Below, one piece after another: positions 56,735 to 64,000 of a stretch of DNA of 64,000 bases; the first letter of the stretch is position 1, and every line of letters begins with the position of its first letter. The notes under the pieces are model-generated. The model had not been told where the DNA came from and did not search any database. It saw only the letters and a list, made by a program, of their open reading frames with translations. The DNA is from Cytophagaceae bacterium (GTDB lineage: Bacteria; Bacteroidota; Bacteroidia; Cytophagales; Spirosomataceae): positions 162,779 to 226,778 of the forward strand of contig JAIXOL010000027.1 in assembly GCA_027486845.1 (NCBI GenBank), written 5' to 3'. Made by a program: the position numbers and the translations under genes.

Positions 56735-57709
56735 ATGATACCGCATAATCTATCAAATTCGCTGTCTTTACCAGCGATAGCTGCACCCTTATTTCTCATT
56801 TCCGGACCAGATTTAGTAGTAGAATGTTGTAAAAATGGTGTAGTTGGCACTTTTCCAGCACTCAATCAACGCTCAACGGAAGGATTTGAAGAATGGTTGA
56901 TAGAAGTCGAAAATCGACTTGCAGGATTTACCCAAGCCAATGGAAAACCAGCCGCTCCTTATGGTGTAAATCTAATTGTTCATCGTTCAAATCCACGTCT
57001 ATATGCCGATGTTGAAATGATTGTAAAACACAAAGTTCCTATTGTAATTACTTCGTTAGGTGCCGTTTCTGATATTGTTGATGCAGTACATAGTTACGGT
57101 GGATTAGTTTTTCACGATGTAATCAATCAACGCCATGCTGAAAAAGCAAATGAAGCAGGTGTAGATGGACTTATTTTGGTTTGTGCAGGTGCTGGCGGTC
57201 ACGGAGGAACACTTCACCCAATGGCGTTCGTAAATGAAATTCGAAGTTTTTTCAATAAAACAATCTTACTATCTGGTTGCATTAGCACTGGTCGAGATAT
57301 TGCTTCAGCACTTCAAATCGGTGCAGATTTGGCCTATATGGGAACTCGCTTCATCAACACCACTGAAAGTCGAGCAGACAAAGAATACCAAGAAATGATA
57401 ATTGAAAGTGATACTAAAGACATTGTGTATACCGCCGCAGTTTCGGGAGTAAATGCTAATTTCTTAAAACCAAGTCTCGAAGCCGCTGGACTTAGTCCCG
57501 AACTTTGGAGCAAAGCAGGAAAAATTGATTTTGGAAAAGAATTAGATGCCGCACAAGCCGAAGCTAAAGCATGGAAAACCATTTGGTCGGCAGGGCAAGG
57601 GGTTACTTCTATTCATGACGTGCAAAGTACGCAGAGCTTAATAGACAACTTGAAAAAAGAATTTCGTTCTGCGATTGAAGAACAATATCTATTATTGCAA
57701 AAATATTAA
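56735..57709 (+). CDS. Nitronate monooxygenase family flavoprotein
   Basis: The 324-residue TIM-barrel FMN protein matches the nitronate monooxygenase/2-nitropropane dioxygenase family: PAIAAPLFLISGPDLV, the GVVGTFPALNQRS turn, HDVINQRHAEKANEAGVDGL, the phosphate-binding CAGAGGHGG, and GADLAYMGTRFINTTES. It oxidises nitronates or related compounds, or acts as an FMN-dependent enoyl reductase-like enzyme. It is cytosolic. The gene has its own upstream AT-rich spacer and no operon partner. Confidence 0.9.
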   Translation: MIPHNLSNSLSLPAIAAPLFLISGPDLVVECCKNGVVGTFPALNQRSTEGFEEWLIEVENRLAGFTQANGKPAAPYGVNLIVHRSNPRLYADVEMIVKHKVPIVITSLGAVSDIVDAVHSYGGLVFHDVINQRHAEKANEAGVDGLILVCAGAGGHGGTLHPMAFVNEIRSFFNKTILLSGCISTGRDIASALQIGADLAYMGTRFINTTESRADKEYQEMIIESDTKDIVYTAAVSGVNANFLKPSLEAAGLSPELWSKAGKIDFGKELDAAQAEAKAWKTIWSAGQGVTSIHDVQSTQSLIDNLKKEFRSAIEEQYLLLQKY

Positions 57710-57729
57710 CCTTATAAAAACTTCAAAAT

Positions 57730-57881
57730 CTTATAAGTTCTGAAACGAAAATAATCGACAAATTGAAATGATACCACTTATAGATATTAGTGTTTTGTCC
57801 ATGCTCTAACCATCTATTTTCTCGAAACTTATGTCTTTTGTTTCAGTGCTTATCAGTTCTGATAGGAAAATATTCAACAAA
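57730..57881. repeat. Two imperfect 33-bp direct repeats upstream of tesB
   Basis: Copies at 57730-57762 and 57849-57881 agree at 28 of 33 positions, sharing CTTAT-x-AGTTCTGA and GAAAATA-x-TC-x-ACAAA. The second copy contains the perfect palindrome TATCAGTTCTGATA. The rest of the 289-bp spacer holds no gene. Confidence 0.6.
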
Positions 57882-57998
57882 AACATGTTTATTGTTTTAT
57901 TGATAATCAATCATTTATCGCTAATGCGAACTATCTTTAATTAGGTATCTCGTTTCTTGTTTTTCCTTACTTACTACCTGCATTTTTATTGATTATAA

Positions 57999-58853
57999 AT
58001 GAAAACAGCCGAAGAATTAGTACAACTTTTGAGCCTTGAAAAAATAGAACAAAATATTTTTAGAGGTGAAAATTATCAAGCACCATGGAAACGAGTTTTT
58101 GGTGGACAAGTGCTTGCTCAATCTCTTTATGCTGCATATCAAACAGTTCCTGAAGACCGAGTTTTGCATTCTATGCACGGCTATTTCATTCTGACGGGAG
58201 ATATTTCGATGCCGATTCTCTATGAAGTTGACCGTATTCGTGATGGAGGTAGTTTCACAACTCGCCGTGTAAACGCAATTCAAAATGGTAAGGCTATTTT
58301 TAGTATGATAAGTTCGTTTCAAAGTTCACAAGAAGGTTTCAATCATCAGATTACAATGCCAAATGTTCCTCCACCGGATACATTGGTGTCTGATTTGGTA
58401 TTAATTGAAGCCTTCAAAGATAAAGCTCCAGATTTTTACAAAAACTTTTCACATCCTCGACCACTCGAATTTCGACCAGTGGAGCGAATAAATCCGCTAA
58501 AACCGCAGAAACAACAGCCATTTCGCCACGTTTGGATAAAAGCTAATGGAGATTTACCTAACGACTTGCCTTTACATCAAATTATTTTGGCCTATGCTTC
58601 TGATTATAATCTTTTAGGAACTGCAACTCTACCCCATTTAGATACAGTTTCCCTCAACGATTTGTTTATGGCAAGTCTAGATCACGCCATGTGGTTTCAC
58701 GAAGATTTTAGAATCGATCAATGGCTTCTTTATGCACTTGATAGCCCAAGTGCTTCAAATTCAAGAGGTTTTACTCGTGGAAATTTCTTCACCGAAGATG
58801 GAAAATTAGTTGCCTCGGTTGTTCAAGAAGGTTTGATTCGAGTAAAGAAGTAA
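57999..58853 (+). CDS. tesB: Acyl-CoA thioesterase II
   Basis: Hydrolyses acyl-CoA to free acid and CoA. The 284 residues form the double hot-dog fold of TesB. The N-terminal half shows APWKRVFGGQVLAQSLYAA and DGGSFTTRRVNAIQNG, and the C-terminal half SLDHAMWFHEDFRIDQWLLY and the closing FFTEDGKLVASVVQEGLIR. Aspartate, threonine/serine and glutamine near LDHAMWF, SPSAS and VVQEG fit the catalytic set of the family. It is a cytosolic housekeeping enzyme. Confidence 0.93.
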   Translation: MKTAEELVQLLSLEKIEQNIFRGENYQAPWKRVFGGQVLAQSLYAAYQTVPEDRVLHSMHGYFILTGDISMPILYEVDRIRDGGSFTTRRVNAIQNGKAIFSMISSFQSSQEGFNHQITMPNVPPPDTLVSDLVLIEAFKDKAPDFYKNFSHPRPLEFRPVERINPLKPQKQQPFRHVWIKANGDLPNDLPLHQIILAYASDYNLLGTATLPHLDTVSLNDLFMASLDHAMWFHEDFRIDQWLLYALDSPSASNSRGFTRGNFFTEDGKLVASVVQEGLIRVKK

Positions 58854-59018
58854 TTAGAAATAGAATAGATTTGTATAAGTAAATACTGAGACAAAAGACA
58901 CGAGACAGTTCAACGCTTCGATTCGAGGCAAAAGAAGGTTTGCCGCAACAACAAAATACTAAAATCAAAAACTTGCATTCTTTTAATTTATCGATTAATA
59001 TTGTCACAGCACTTAACA

Positions 59019-60089
59019 TCAACTCATCTCGCCACAAATACTCTGTTCCATTCTATATTTAACACGTTCGGGCTCGGTTTCTTGGCCAAGCAAAAACATT
59101 AATTTTGTAATTGCAGCCTCGGTGGTAATATCTGAGCCACTAACGATACCGATTGATTTTAATTTACTACTCGTTTGATAATGACCTTGTAACACACGTC
59201 CACCATCGCACTGCGAAACATTCACAATCACAATTCCTCGTTTGGTAGCTTGATACAATTCCTCCAAAAACCATTCTTCCGATGGAGCATTTCCTGCACC
59301 GTAAGTTTCCAAAACAACGCCTCTCAATCCCTCTGTACTCAACAAATTTTGCACCATCTTTTGATTGATTCCTGGGAAAAGTTTCAAAATCATTACTTGT
59401 TCTTCAAGTTTTTGATGAGCAATCAATGGCAAATCAGGGCGAAAGGGCATGATAAAAGGGAAATTATAATCAATCGTTACACCAACCTCGGCCAAAGCAG
59501 GATAATTTTCCGAACGAAATGCATTAAATTGACTACTCTCTTTTTTCTTGGCTCTGTTGCCCCGCAACAAATAAGAATTAAAATAAACGGCAACCTCAGC
59601 TACAACTGGCCTTCCATTGATTTCTGTCGAAGCAATTTCTAACGCCGTAATCAGGTTTTCACGGGCATCGGTGCGAGCTATTCCAATTGGCAATTGAGCT
59701 CCAGTCAGAATAACTGATTTAGATAAATTTTCAAGCAAAAAGCTCAAAGCCGATGCCGTGTAAGCCATAGTATCGGTTCCGTGCAGAATCACAAATGCAT
59801 CATATTGTTCAAAATTATCTCTTACAATTACCGCCAACTCAATCCAAGTTTCGGGTTTAATATTTGACGAATCAATCGGTTTTTGTAAAGTCAAAATTGT
59901 TAACTCAAATTCTAGCCTTTTTAGTTCTGGTACATTTACCAATATTTGGTCAAAATCAATAGGTACTAATGATTTCGATTTTGTATCGTAAACCATGCCC
60001 AAAGTACCACCCGTGTAAATCATAAGAACCGATGTCGAACGATTTTTTTTATCTGATGAAGTTAAAATTTTAGAAATTTTGTAGGTCAT
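59019..60089 (-). CDS. ansA: Type I L-asparaginase
   Basis: Hydrolyses asparagine to aspartate and ammonia. The 356-residue cytosolic protein has both catalytic threonine sites: MIYTGGTLGM near residue 25 and ILHGTDTMAYTA near 102-113. The intervening and C-terminal regions (VILTGAQLPIGIARTDARENL, GVVLETYGAGNAP, NVSQCDGGRVL) are typical. No signal peptide is present, in keeping with the type I, cytosolic form. Its 280-bp upstream spacer is shared with the divergent unknown gene at 60371. Confidence 0.95.
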   Translation of the reverse strand: MTYKISKILTSSDKKNRSTSVLMIYTGGTLGMVYDTKSKSLVPIDFDQILVNVPELKRLEFELTILTLQKPIDSSNIKPETWIELAVIVRDNFEQYDAFVILHGTDTMAYTASALSFLLENLSKSVILTGAQLPIGIARTDARENLITALEIASTEINGRPVVAEVAVYFNSYLLRGNRAKKKESSQFNAFRSENYPALAEVGVTIDYNFPFIMPFRPDLPLIAHQKLEEQVMILKLFPGINQKMVQNLLSTEGLRGVVLETYGAGNAPSEEWFLEELYQATKRGIVIVNVSQCDGGRVLQGHYQTSSKLKSIGIVSGSDITTEAAITKLMFLLGQETEPERVKYRMEQSICGEMS

Positions 60090-60292
60090 TATGTTTTTTT
60101 AAAAGAAAAAATGAAGTGTCATTTTAGGCATTTTTAGGAAAAACAATGTTTTTTTTTATAAAAACAGCTGAAAACAAAGTTTAATTTTTGATAATTGAGC
60201 ATTTTTTAGGCACAAACACTCAAAAACAAAACCAAATTTTCTATTTTTAAAATTTATATATTTATACTATTCCAAGAATTAATTATCTTTTA

Positions 60293-60325
60293 TTGAACAT
60301 ATTCTATATTTTTTTGTTATATTTG
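60293..60325 (+). promoter_or_regulatory. Candidate promoter of the gene at 60371
   Basis: TTG (60293-60295), 22-bp spacer, TATATTTG (60318-60325), an exact -7 match, about 45 bp before the start codon. Confidence 0.45.
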
Positions 60326-60370
60326 ATACAGATACAAAATATTATTCGGAAAAATTAAAATTATAAAGTT

Positions 60371-60757
60371 ATGAATATCCAGCCAACCTTACGCATAGTT
60401 AGTGATGATGTAGCAATAATTGATTGCTTAGTAGACCACGGCGAAATGTTTAAGTCATTTGACACCAACAAAACTACAACTTTCTTAGTTGACGAAGACC
60501 TACATATAGTATTCTATTTCGCAGAGTCTAAACTCGAAAACCGTTTCATGATGTATATCGTTGATAGATTCACCGAAAATCAAGATTGTATGGCGTTAGT
60601 TCTCAATCATTTGACAGAACAAATCAAAAATGACAACCATACATATATTATGAAACAAGCAAAAAGTAAAGTCTTGGATATGCTTCACATGACCAATACT
60701 TTCAGAGCATTGTTTGGTAAAAACAAAGAGGAACAAACAAACGAAATGTATTATTAA
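60371..60757 (+). CDS. Hypothetical protein, 128 aa
   Basis: I do not recognise the family. The protein is small, soluble and mixed alpha/beta. Its opening strand LRIVSDDVAIIDCLVD, the FLVDEDLHIVFYFAESK hairpin and helical C-terminal half (KVLDMLHMTNTFRALFG) suggest a compact cytosolic domain. It is served by its own promoter. No neighbour helps to assign a role: ansA is divergent and the TPR gene is convergent. Confidence 0.65.
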   Translation: MNIQPTLRIVSDDVAIIDCLVDHGEMFKSFDTNKTTTFLVDEDLHIVFYFAESKLENRFMMYIVDRFTENQDCMALVLNHLTEQIKNDNHTYIMKQAKSKVLDMLHMTNTFRALFGKNKEEQTNEMYY

Positions 60758-60827
60758 ACATTCCGAGGTAAATGGTAGACAGTTTATAGGATTTTCTTTA
60801 ACTATAGACGGTGAACCATCGACTAAT

Positions 60828-61151
60828 TTATTCCATTTCATCAAGAAACATTCGGTAAGCTCGTTTAAGCTCATCATAAGCCTTCATAGATTGCTTCTGA
60901 TGAGCTTTTTCAATGCCTAATTGATAAATATACTCTGCCTTTGTATAATCTTCTAACTCAACATATACTGCTGCGGCATGATAGTAAGTAGGCACATAAT
61001 CGGGATGTTCAGTCAATAACTTTTCGAGATAAAACTTCGCCTTCTGAATATCCTTGCTCATGTATTCCATCGCAATGGCATAAACATTAAAAGGTTTATT
61101 TGGTTCTTCTTCTAAATACTGAAATAAAATTTTTAGTCGTTCTTCTTGCAT
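60828..61151 (-). CDS. Small TPR-repeat protein
   Basis: The 107 residues contain about two and a half tetratricopeptide repeats: FNVYAIAMEYMSKDIQKAKF, then VPTYYHAAAVYVELEDYTKAE and YQLGIEKAHQKQSMKAYDEL. There is no signal or membrane segment, so a cytosolic protein-binding role is likely. Its start codon lies beside the -33 element of the divergent etfB promoter, so the two transcription units are tightly packed. Confidence 0.8.
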   Translation of the reverse strand: MQEERLKILFQYLEEEPNKPFNVYAIAMEYMSKDIQKAKFYLEKLLTEHPDYVPTYYHAAAVYVELEDYTKAEYIYQLGIEKAHQKQSMKAYDELKRAYRMFLDEME

Positions 61152-61176
61152 TGAATATATCTTTAATTTAGATTTG
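61146..61176 (+). promoter_or_regulatory. Sigma-A type promoter of etfB-etfA
   Basis: TTG (61146-61148), 20-bp spacer, TAGATTTG (61169-61176), an exact consensus match. The palindrome GCATAATGTTATGC (61176-61189) lies at the expected transcription start. The 5' leader is about 160 nt and carries a 9-bp hairpin, TATGCTTTT/AAAAGCATA (61268-61297). Confidence 0.55.
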
Positions 61177-61339
61177 CATAATGTTATGCATGCATACTAT
61201 TATTTGCTTTTTTCAATAAATAATACCCACTTTCGAAGTGTGTTGATTATCTGACAATTTCTTTAAATATGCTTTTCATATAACCTCTAAAAGCATACAA
61301 TAAATAAAATTTCCCATTAGGGGTTGGGAGTATAAAATT

Positions 61340-62074
61340 ATGAAAATATTAGTTTGTATTTCGAGTGTACCCGATACAACTTCAAAAATCTCCTTCACCG
61401 ATGGAGACACAAAACTAAACAAAGCTGGCGTAACTTACATCATTGGCCCTTATGATGATTATGCTTTAGCTCGTGCAGTAGAACTAAAAGAACAAACGGG
61501 AGCAATTATTACTGTATTAAATGTGGGCGGTGCGGACGCCGAACCACAAATTAGAAAAGCACTAGCAATCGGTGCAGATGATGCAATTAGAGTGGATGTT
61601 GAACCAACTGATTCATATTTTGTAGCCGAGCAAATTGCTGCCGTTGCTAAAGAGGGAAATTATGATTTGATTTTGATGGGTCGTGAAACGAGTGATTACA
61701 ACTCAGGTGTTGTTCACGGAATCGTGGGCGAAATGCTAGGAATCCCGTCATTCTCGCCAGTAATGCAATTAGATTTAAATGGAAATGAGGTAAATATGAC
61801 CCGTGAAATTGAAGGTGGAAAGGAAAAGTTAATTGCCTCTCTCCCACTCGTTTTGGGTTGCCAAGAACCAATTGCTGAATGGAAAATACCGAATATGCGT
61901 GGTATTATGACTGCTCGTACGAAACCATTAAAAGTGATTCCGGCGGCAGGTTCGGCTCTTACAACAACAGAAAAATACAGTCTGCCGGCTCCCAAAGGTG
62001 CTTGCAAAATGATTCCTGCCGAAGAAGCAGAAAAACTAATCGAATTATTGAAAACAGAAGCCAAAGTACTATAA
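61340..62074 (+). CDS. etfB: Electron transfer flavoprotein, beta subunit
   Basis: With EtfA it forms the FAD-binding heterodimer that passes electrons from acyl-CoA and other dehydrogenases to the quinone pool. The 244 residues have the family opening (MKILVCISSVPDTTSKI), GPYDDYALARAVELKEQTG, the RKALAIGADDAIRV strand and the ETSDYNSGVVHGIVGEMLGI segment, and later KAKPLKV-like TARTKPLKVIPA. It is the first gene of a two-gene unit and is separated from etfA by an 84-bp spacer with a strong inverted repeat. Confidence 0.96.
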   Translation: MKILVCISSVPDTTSKISFTDGDTKLNKAGVTYIIGPYDDYALARAVELKEQTGAIITVLNVGGADAEPQIRKALAIGADDAIRVDVEPTDSYFVAEQIAAVAKEGNYDLILMGRETSDYNSGVVHGIVGEMLGIPSFSPVMQLDLNGNEVNMTREIEGGKEKLIASLPLVLGCQEPIAEWKIPNMRGIMTARTKPLKVIPAAGSALTTTEKYSLPAPKGACKMIPAEEAEKLIELLKTEAKVL

Positions 62075-62081
62075 ATTTAGT

Positions 62082-62153
62082 TCTGAGTTCTAAGTTTTGA
62101 GTGCTGAGTTTTAGCTCGTACTTGACTCAGAACTCAGCACTCAAAACTCAGAA
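62082..62153 (+). repeat. Heptad-periodic inverted repeat between etfB and etfA
   Basis: Perfect 18-bp arms AGTTTTGAGTGCTGAGTT (62093-62110) and AACTCAGCACTCAAAACT (62131-62148) with a 20-nt loop. Both arms are built from 7-bp units (GAGTTCT, AAGTTTT, GAGTGCT, GAGTTTT; and ACTCAGA, ACTCAGC, ACTCAAA, ACTCAGA). The transcript should fold into a stable hairpin 10 nt before the etfA ATG. Confidence 0.85.
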
Positions 62154-62158
62154 TTATA

Positions 62159-63121
62159 ATGATACTCATATTCACAGAGATTGCCGATGGTGCAATCAAA
62201 AAATCATCTCTAGAGGCTATCTATTACGGTTCTAAAGTAGCCGAAATGATGGGAACAAATTCAACAGTACTCGCCATTGGCAATGCAGATGAAGCAGAAT
62301 TAGCAAAAGCTGGAAACTTTGGTGCTACTAAAGTTTTGCACGCCAATGACACAAAACTTACAAATCCAAATAGCATGGCTTATGCAAGTGTTTTGGCAGA
62401 AACTGTAAAAAGTATAGGAGCAAAAGTAGTTATAACGGCAAAATCCTCATTTGCTGATGCCGTGACGGCTCGTGCTGCTGGTGCATTAAAAGCCGCAGTT
62501 GTTGGAAACGTAACCGAATTGCCAGACCTCAGCAATGGTTTTCAAGTAAAAGTAAGTATTTTCACTGGAAAAGCATTTGCCGATGTAAATGTAAACGGCG
62601 ATGTGAAAATTCTTGCAATAAAGAAAAATGTAGTTGCTCCAATTGAAAGTGGCAATAGTGCAGCAGTACAAAATATTTCTCCTGCACTTGCTGATAATCT
62701 TTTTGCGGCCAAAGTGACTGAAACAATTAAAGCAACTGGAATGATTTCTTTACCAGAAGCAGATTTAGTTGTTTCAGGTGGACGAGGCATGAAAGGCCCA
62801 GAAAATTGGCAACCTTTACTTGATTTAGCTGATGCTTTGGGTGCTGCTACTGCTTGTTCGAAACCGGTATCAGATTTAGATTGGAGACCACACCACGAAC
62901 ATGTTGGACAAACCGGTGTAAAAGTTTCTCCGAATCTTTATATAGCCTGTGGAATATCGGGAGCAATTCAACATTTGGCGGGAGTAAACTCTTCAAAAGT
63001 ATTAGTGGTAATCAATAAAGACCCCGAAGCACCATTCTTCAAAGCCGCAGATTATGGCATTGTTGGTGATGTGTTTGAGGTTTTACCAAAATTGACAAAG
63101 GCTGTTTTGGCAAACAAATAA
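62159..63121 (+). CDS. etfA: Electron transfer flavoprotein, alpha subunit
   Basis: The 320-residue partner of EtfB binds FAD through its C-terminal domain. Visible are the opening MILIFTEIADGAIKKSSLEA, KVLHANDTKLTN, the ADAVTARAAGALKAAV segment and the FAD-site signatures VVSGGRGMKGPENW, TACSKPVSDLDWRPH, GQTGVKVSPNLYIACGISGAIQHLAG split over the C-terminal third, and NKDPEAPFFKAADYGIVGD. It is followed by a terminator hairpin. Confidence 0.96.
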   Translation: MILIFTEIADGAIKKSSLEAIYYGSKVAEMMGTNSTVLAIGNADEAELAKAGNFGATKVLHANDTKLTNPNSMAYASVLAETVKSIGAKVVITAKSSFADAVTARAAGALKAAVVGNVTELPDLSNGFQVKVSIFTGKAFADVNVNGDVKILAIKKNVVAPIESGNSAAVQNISPALADNLFAAKVTETIKATGMISLPEADLVVSGGRGMKGPENWQPLLDLADALGAATACSKPVSDLDWRPHHEHVGQTGVKVSPNLYIACGISGAIQHLAGVNSSKVLVVINKDPEAPFFKAADYGIVGDVFEVLPKLTKAVLANK

Positions 63122-63147
63122 TCTTCAAAATAATTTTCTTGAAACTT

Positions 63148-63188
63148 ATTAGCCCAAATTTGGTTTATAAAACTAAGTCTGGGCTAAT
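63148..63188 (+). terminator. Hairpin after etfA
   Basis: Stem ATTAGCCCA and TGGGCTAAT with a 23-nt loop, 27 bp past the etfA stop. A weak T-run follows. Confidence 0.55.
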
Positions 63189-63263
63189 TGTATTTATGGG
63201 CTTCAAACGAAAAACACAAATTTTTAGAAGGAATAAAACACAAGTTTTATTTATATTTGCATC

Positions 63264-63860
63264 GTGGAAAAAATAAAACTCGAAATATTAGGACTATCGC
63301 CAAGTCAATCTCAGACTGGCTCTTTTGCATTGGTACTATCGGAAGAAGGTGGTAGTCGCCGCTTACCAATTATAATAGGTATGTTTGAAGCTCAAGCAAT
63401 TGCAATTGAGATGGAACATATAATACCTAATCGGCCAATGACGCATGACTTATTTAAGTCTTTCGCTCGTGCATTTGATTTTACAGTCGAAGAAATCGTC
63501 ATCTCAGACCTCAGAGAAGGAATTTTCTTTGCAAAAATTGTTTGTACAGACGGCATTCGGCAGAAAACTGTTGACGCTCGTCCATCAGATGCTATTGCTA
63601 TTGGCTTGCGTTTTCAAGTACCGATTTATTCAACAGAACAAATTTTGAATGACGCTGGTATTACAACCAACGAGGTTGAGCAAGCTGATGAAACCGAAGA
63701 ATTGGTCGAACCATCTTCTACTCGTCCACAAAAATCTCAAAAAGAAGCCTTGAAAGATTATAGTTTGGACGAGCTAACAATTATGCTTTCGCAAGCATTG
63801 TCAGAGGAAGAATACGAAAGAGCAGCTAAAATCAGAGACGAGATTGATAAGCGAAATTAA
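63264..63860 (+). CDS. Bifunctional nuclease (BFN/DUF151) domain protein with C-terminal UVR motif
   Basis: The 198-residue protein starts at GTG. Residues 1-135 form the BFN domain: LGLSPSQSQTGSFALVLSEE, RRLPIIIGMFEAQAIAIEME, RPMTHDLF and the DARPSDAIAIGLRF signature. Plant homologues have RNase and DNase activity; bacterial roles are unclear. Residues 160-198 contain a UVR-type helix pair (ALSEEEYERAAKIRDEIDKR), as in UvrB and ClpC, for protein contacts. The -7-like TATATTTG at 63252-63259 lies only 5 bp before the start codon, so the message may be nearly leaderless. Confidence 0.9.
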   Translation: MEKIKLEILGLSPSQSQTGSFALVLSEEGGSRRLPIIIGMFEAQAIAIEMEHIIPNRPMTHDLFKSFARAFDFTVEEIVISDLREGIFFAKIVCTDGIRQKTVDARPSDAIAIGLRFQVPIYSTEQILNDAGITTNEVEQADETEELVEPSSTRPQKSQKEALKDYSLDELTIMLSQALSEEEYERAAKIRDEIDKRN

Positions 63861-63885
63861 AAGTTATTTCTTTAAACATATCAAA

Positions 63886-64000
63886 GAGGCTGTCTCAAAA
63901 GGGCAGTCTCTTTTTTATTTGCAGATTTATTTGTAACTTAGGGTTATGAAACATCCAAGAAATCGGGTCGTTTTTAAGACCTACACCCCTAATCAAATAA
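63886..64000 (+). mobile_element. Left end of an IS1182-like insertion sequence (cut by window edge)
   Basis: The sequence GAGGCTGTCTCAAAAGGGCA at 63886 resembles the terminal inverted repeat of IS1182-type elements of Bacteroidota, and a transposase-like frame starts 60 bp later. The same bases, with AAAGAG/CTCTTT flanks and a T-run, also form a hairpin that could terminate the upstream gene. The right end is outside the window. Confidence 0.6.
63946..64000 (+). CDS. IS1182-like transposase, N-terminal 18 residues only
   Basis: The ATG at 63946 opens a frame that runs off the window. The visible MKHPRNRVVFKTYTPNQI matches, as far as it goes, the start of IS1182-family transposases, which usually begin with a short basic leader and then F-K-x-Y-x-x-N-Q. 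Position just inside a probable terminal repeat supports this. Only 18 residues are visible, so the call rests on context. Confidence 0.55.
   Translation, partial: MKHPRNRVVFKTYTPNQI

Noticed and set aside
60714..60920. Plus-strand frame of 68 codons
   Set aside because: It overlaps the end of the 60371 gene and the antisense of the TPR gene; composition is not protein-like.
1..64000. CRISPR array, rRNA operon, standard tRNA genes, prophage or defence island
   Set aside because: No regular repeat-spacer array, rRNA sequence, canonical cloverleaf, phage structural gene or clustered defence genes were seen; the only defence-like item is the Xre-RES pair.

Overview
The window looks like chromosomal DNA of a low-GC member of the Bacteroidota, most likely Cytophagales (an Emticicia/Arcicella-like relative is a guess). 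Support: very AT-rich intergenic DNA, almost no Shine-Dalgarno sequences, several exact Bacteroidota sigma-A promoters (TTG, 19-22 bp, TAnnTTTG), a TonB-dependent receptor, many Sec-exported proteins ending their signals in ..AQ, a type IX sorting-domain-like protein, an ECF-type sigma factor and compact dense gene packing. It is mostly core and housekeeping sequence, not a phage or defence island. Mobile-type DNA appears only at the right edge, where the first bases of an IS1182-like transposase gene are visible. The left edge cuts a CPBP membrane protease gene.

Layout. 1-1.9 kb: cut CPBP protease, a 5'-truncated Uma2 remnant and an intact Uma2 gene. 2-4.6 kb: membrane pyrophosphatase carrying a C-terminal OmpA-type domain. 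4.9-7.4 kb: secreted PIG-L deacetylase. 7.5-11.5 kb: thrS-infC and a TPR lipoprotein. 12-21.7 kb: rRNA-type methyltransferase, two paralogous secreted proteins coupled to an EVE-domain gene, a secreted repeat protein and a large BNR/sortilin-like protein. 21.8-27.2 kb: unknown protein, two DinB-like proteins, MBL hydrolase, XRE/S24-like regulator and a frameshifted methionine-type aminotransferase. 27.2-32.6 kb: menE-like ligase, Rieske lipoprotein, DUF2452, ctc and prs. 32.6-37.3 kb: heme-type TonB receptor, ECF-like sigma factor, and a small membrane protein plus vWA protein that may be one split gene. 37.4-45.6 kb: subtilase, aminopeptidase P, Xre-RES toxin-antitoxin, DUF1460 amidase, amidohydrolase, uridine-kinase-like protein, folD. 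45.7-53.6 kb: Wzi-like protein, DUF819 transporter, a tRNA-like RNA, Lrp, sufB, lipocalin-like lipoprotein, lpxB, queD-like. 53.7-64 kb: hldD, lepA, nitronate monooxygenase, tesB, ansA, TPR protein, etfB-etfA, bifunctional nuclease and the IS end.

The genes together serve envelope construction (lpxB, hldD, Wzi, DUF1460), translation (thrS, infC, ctc, lepA), PRPP, folate, menaquinone and flavoprotein metabolism, and export of large surface proteins. The most unusual item is a minus-strand RNA unit at 48773-49079. It has its own promoter, a 162-nt tRNA-shaped body (8-bp acceptor, class II-like D arm, anticodon-like GUC, T loop) with about 92 nt between the anticodon and T arms, and its own strong terminator. 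Other points worth a second look are the pyrophosphatase-OmpA fusion, a dispersed family of 7-bp-periodic intergenic repeats, two probable frameshifts, and an S24-like regulator that has lost both catalytic residues.

All assignments come from reading motifs by eye. No similarity search or structure prediction was run.
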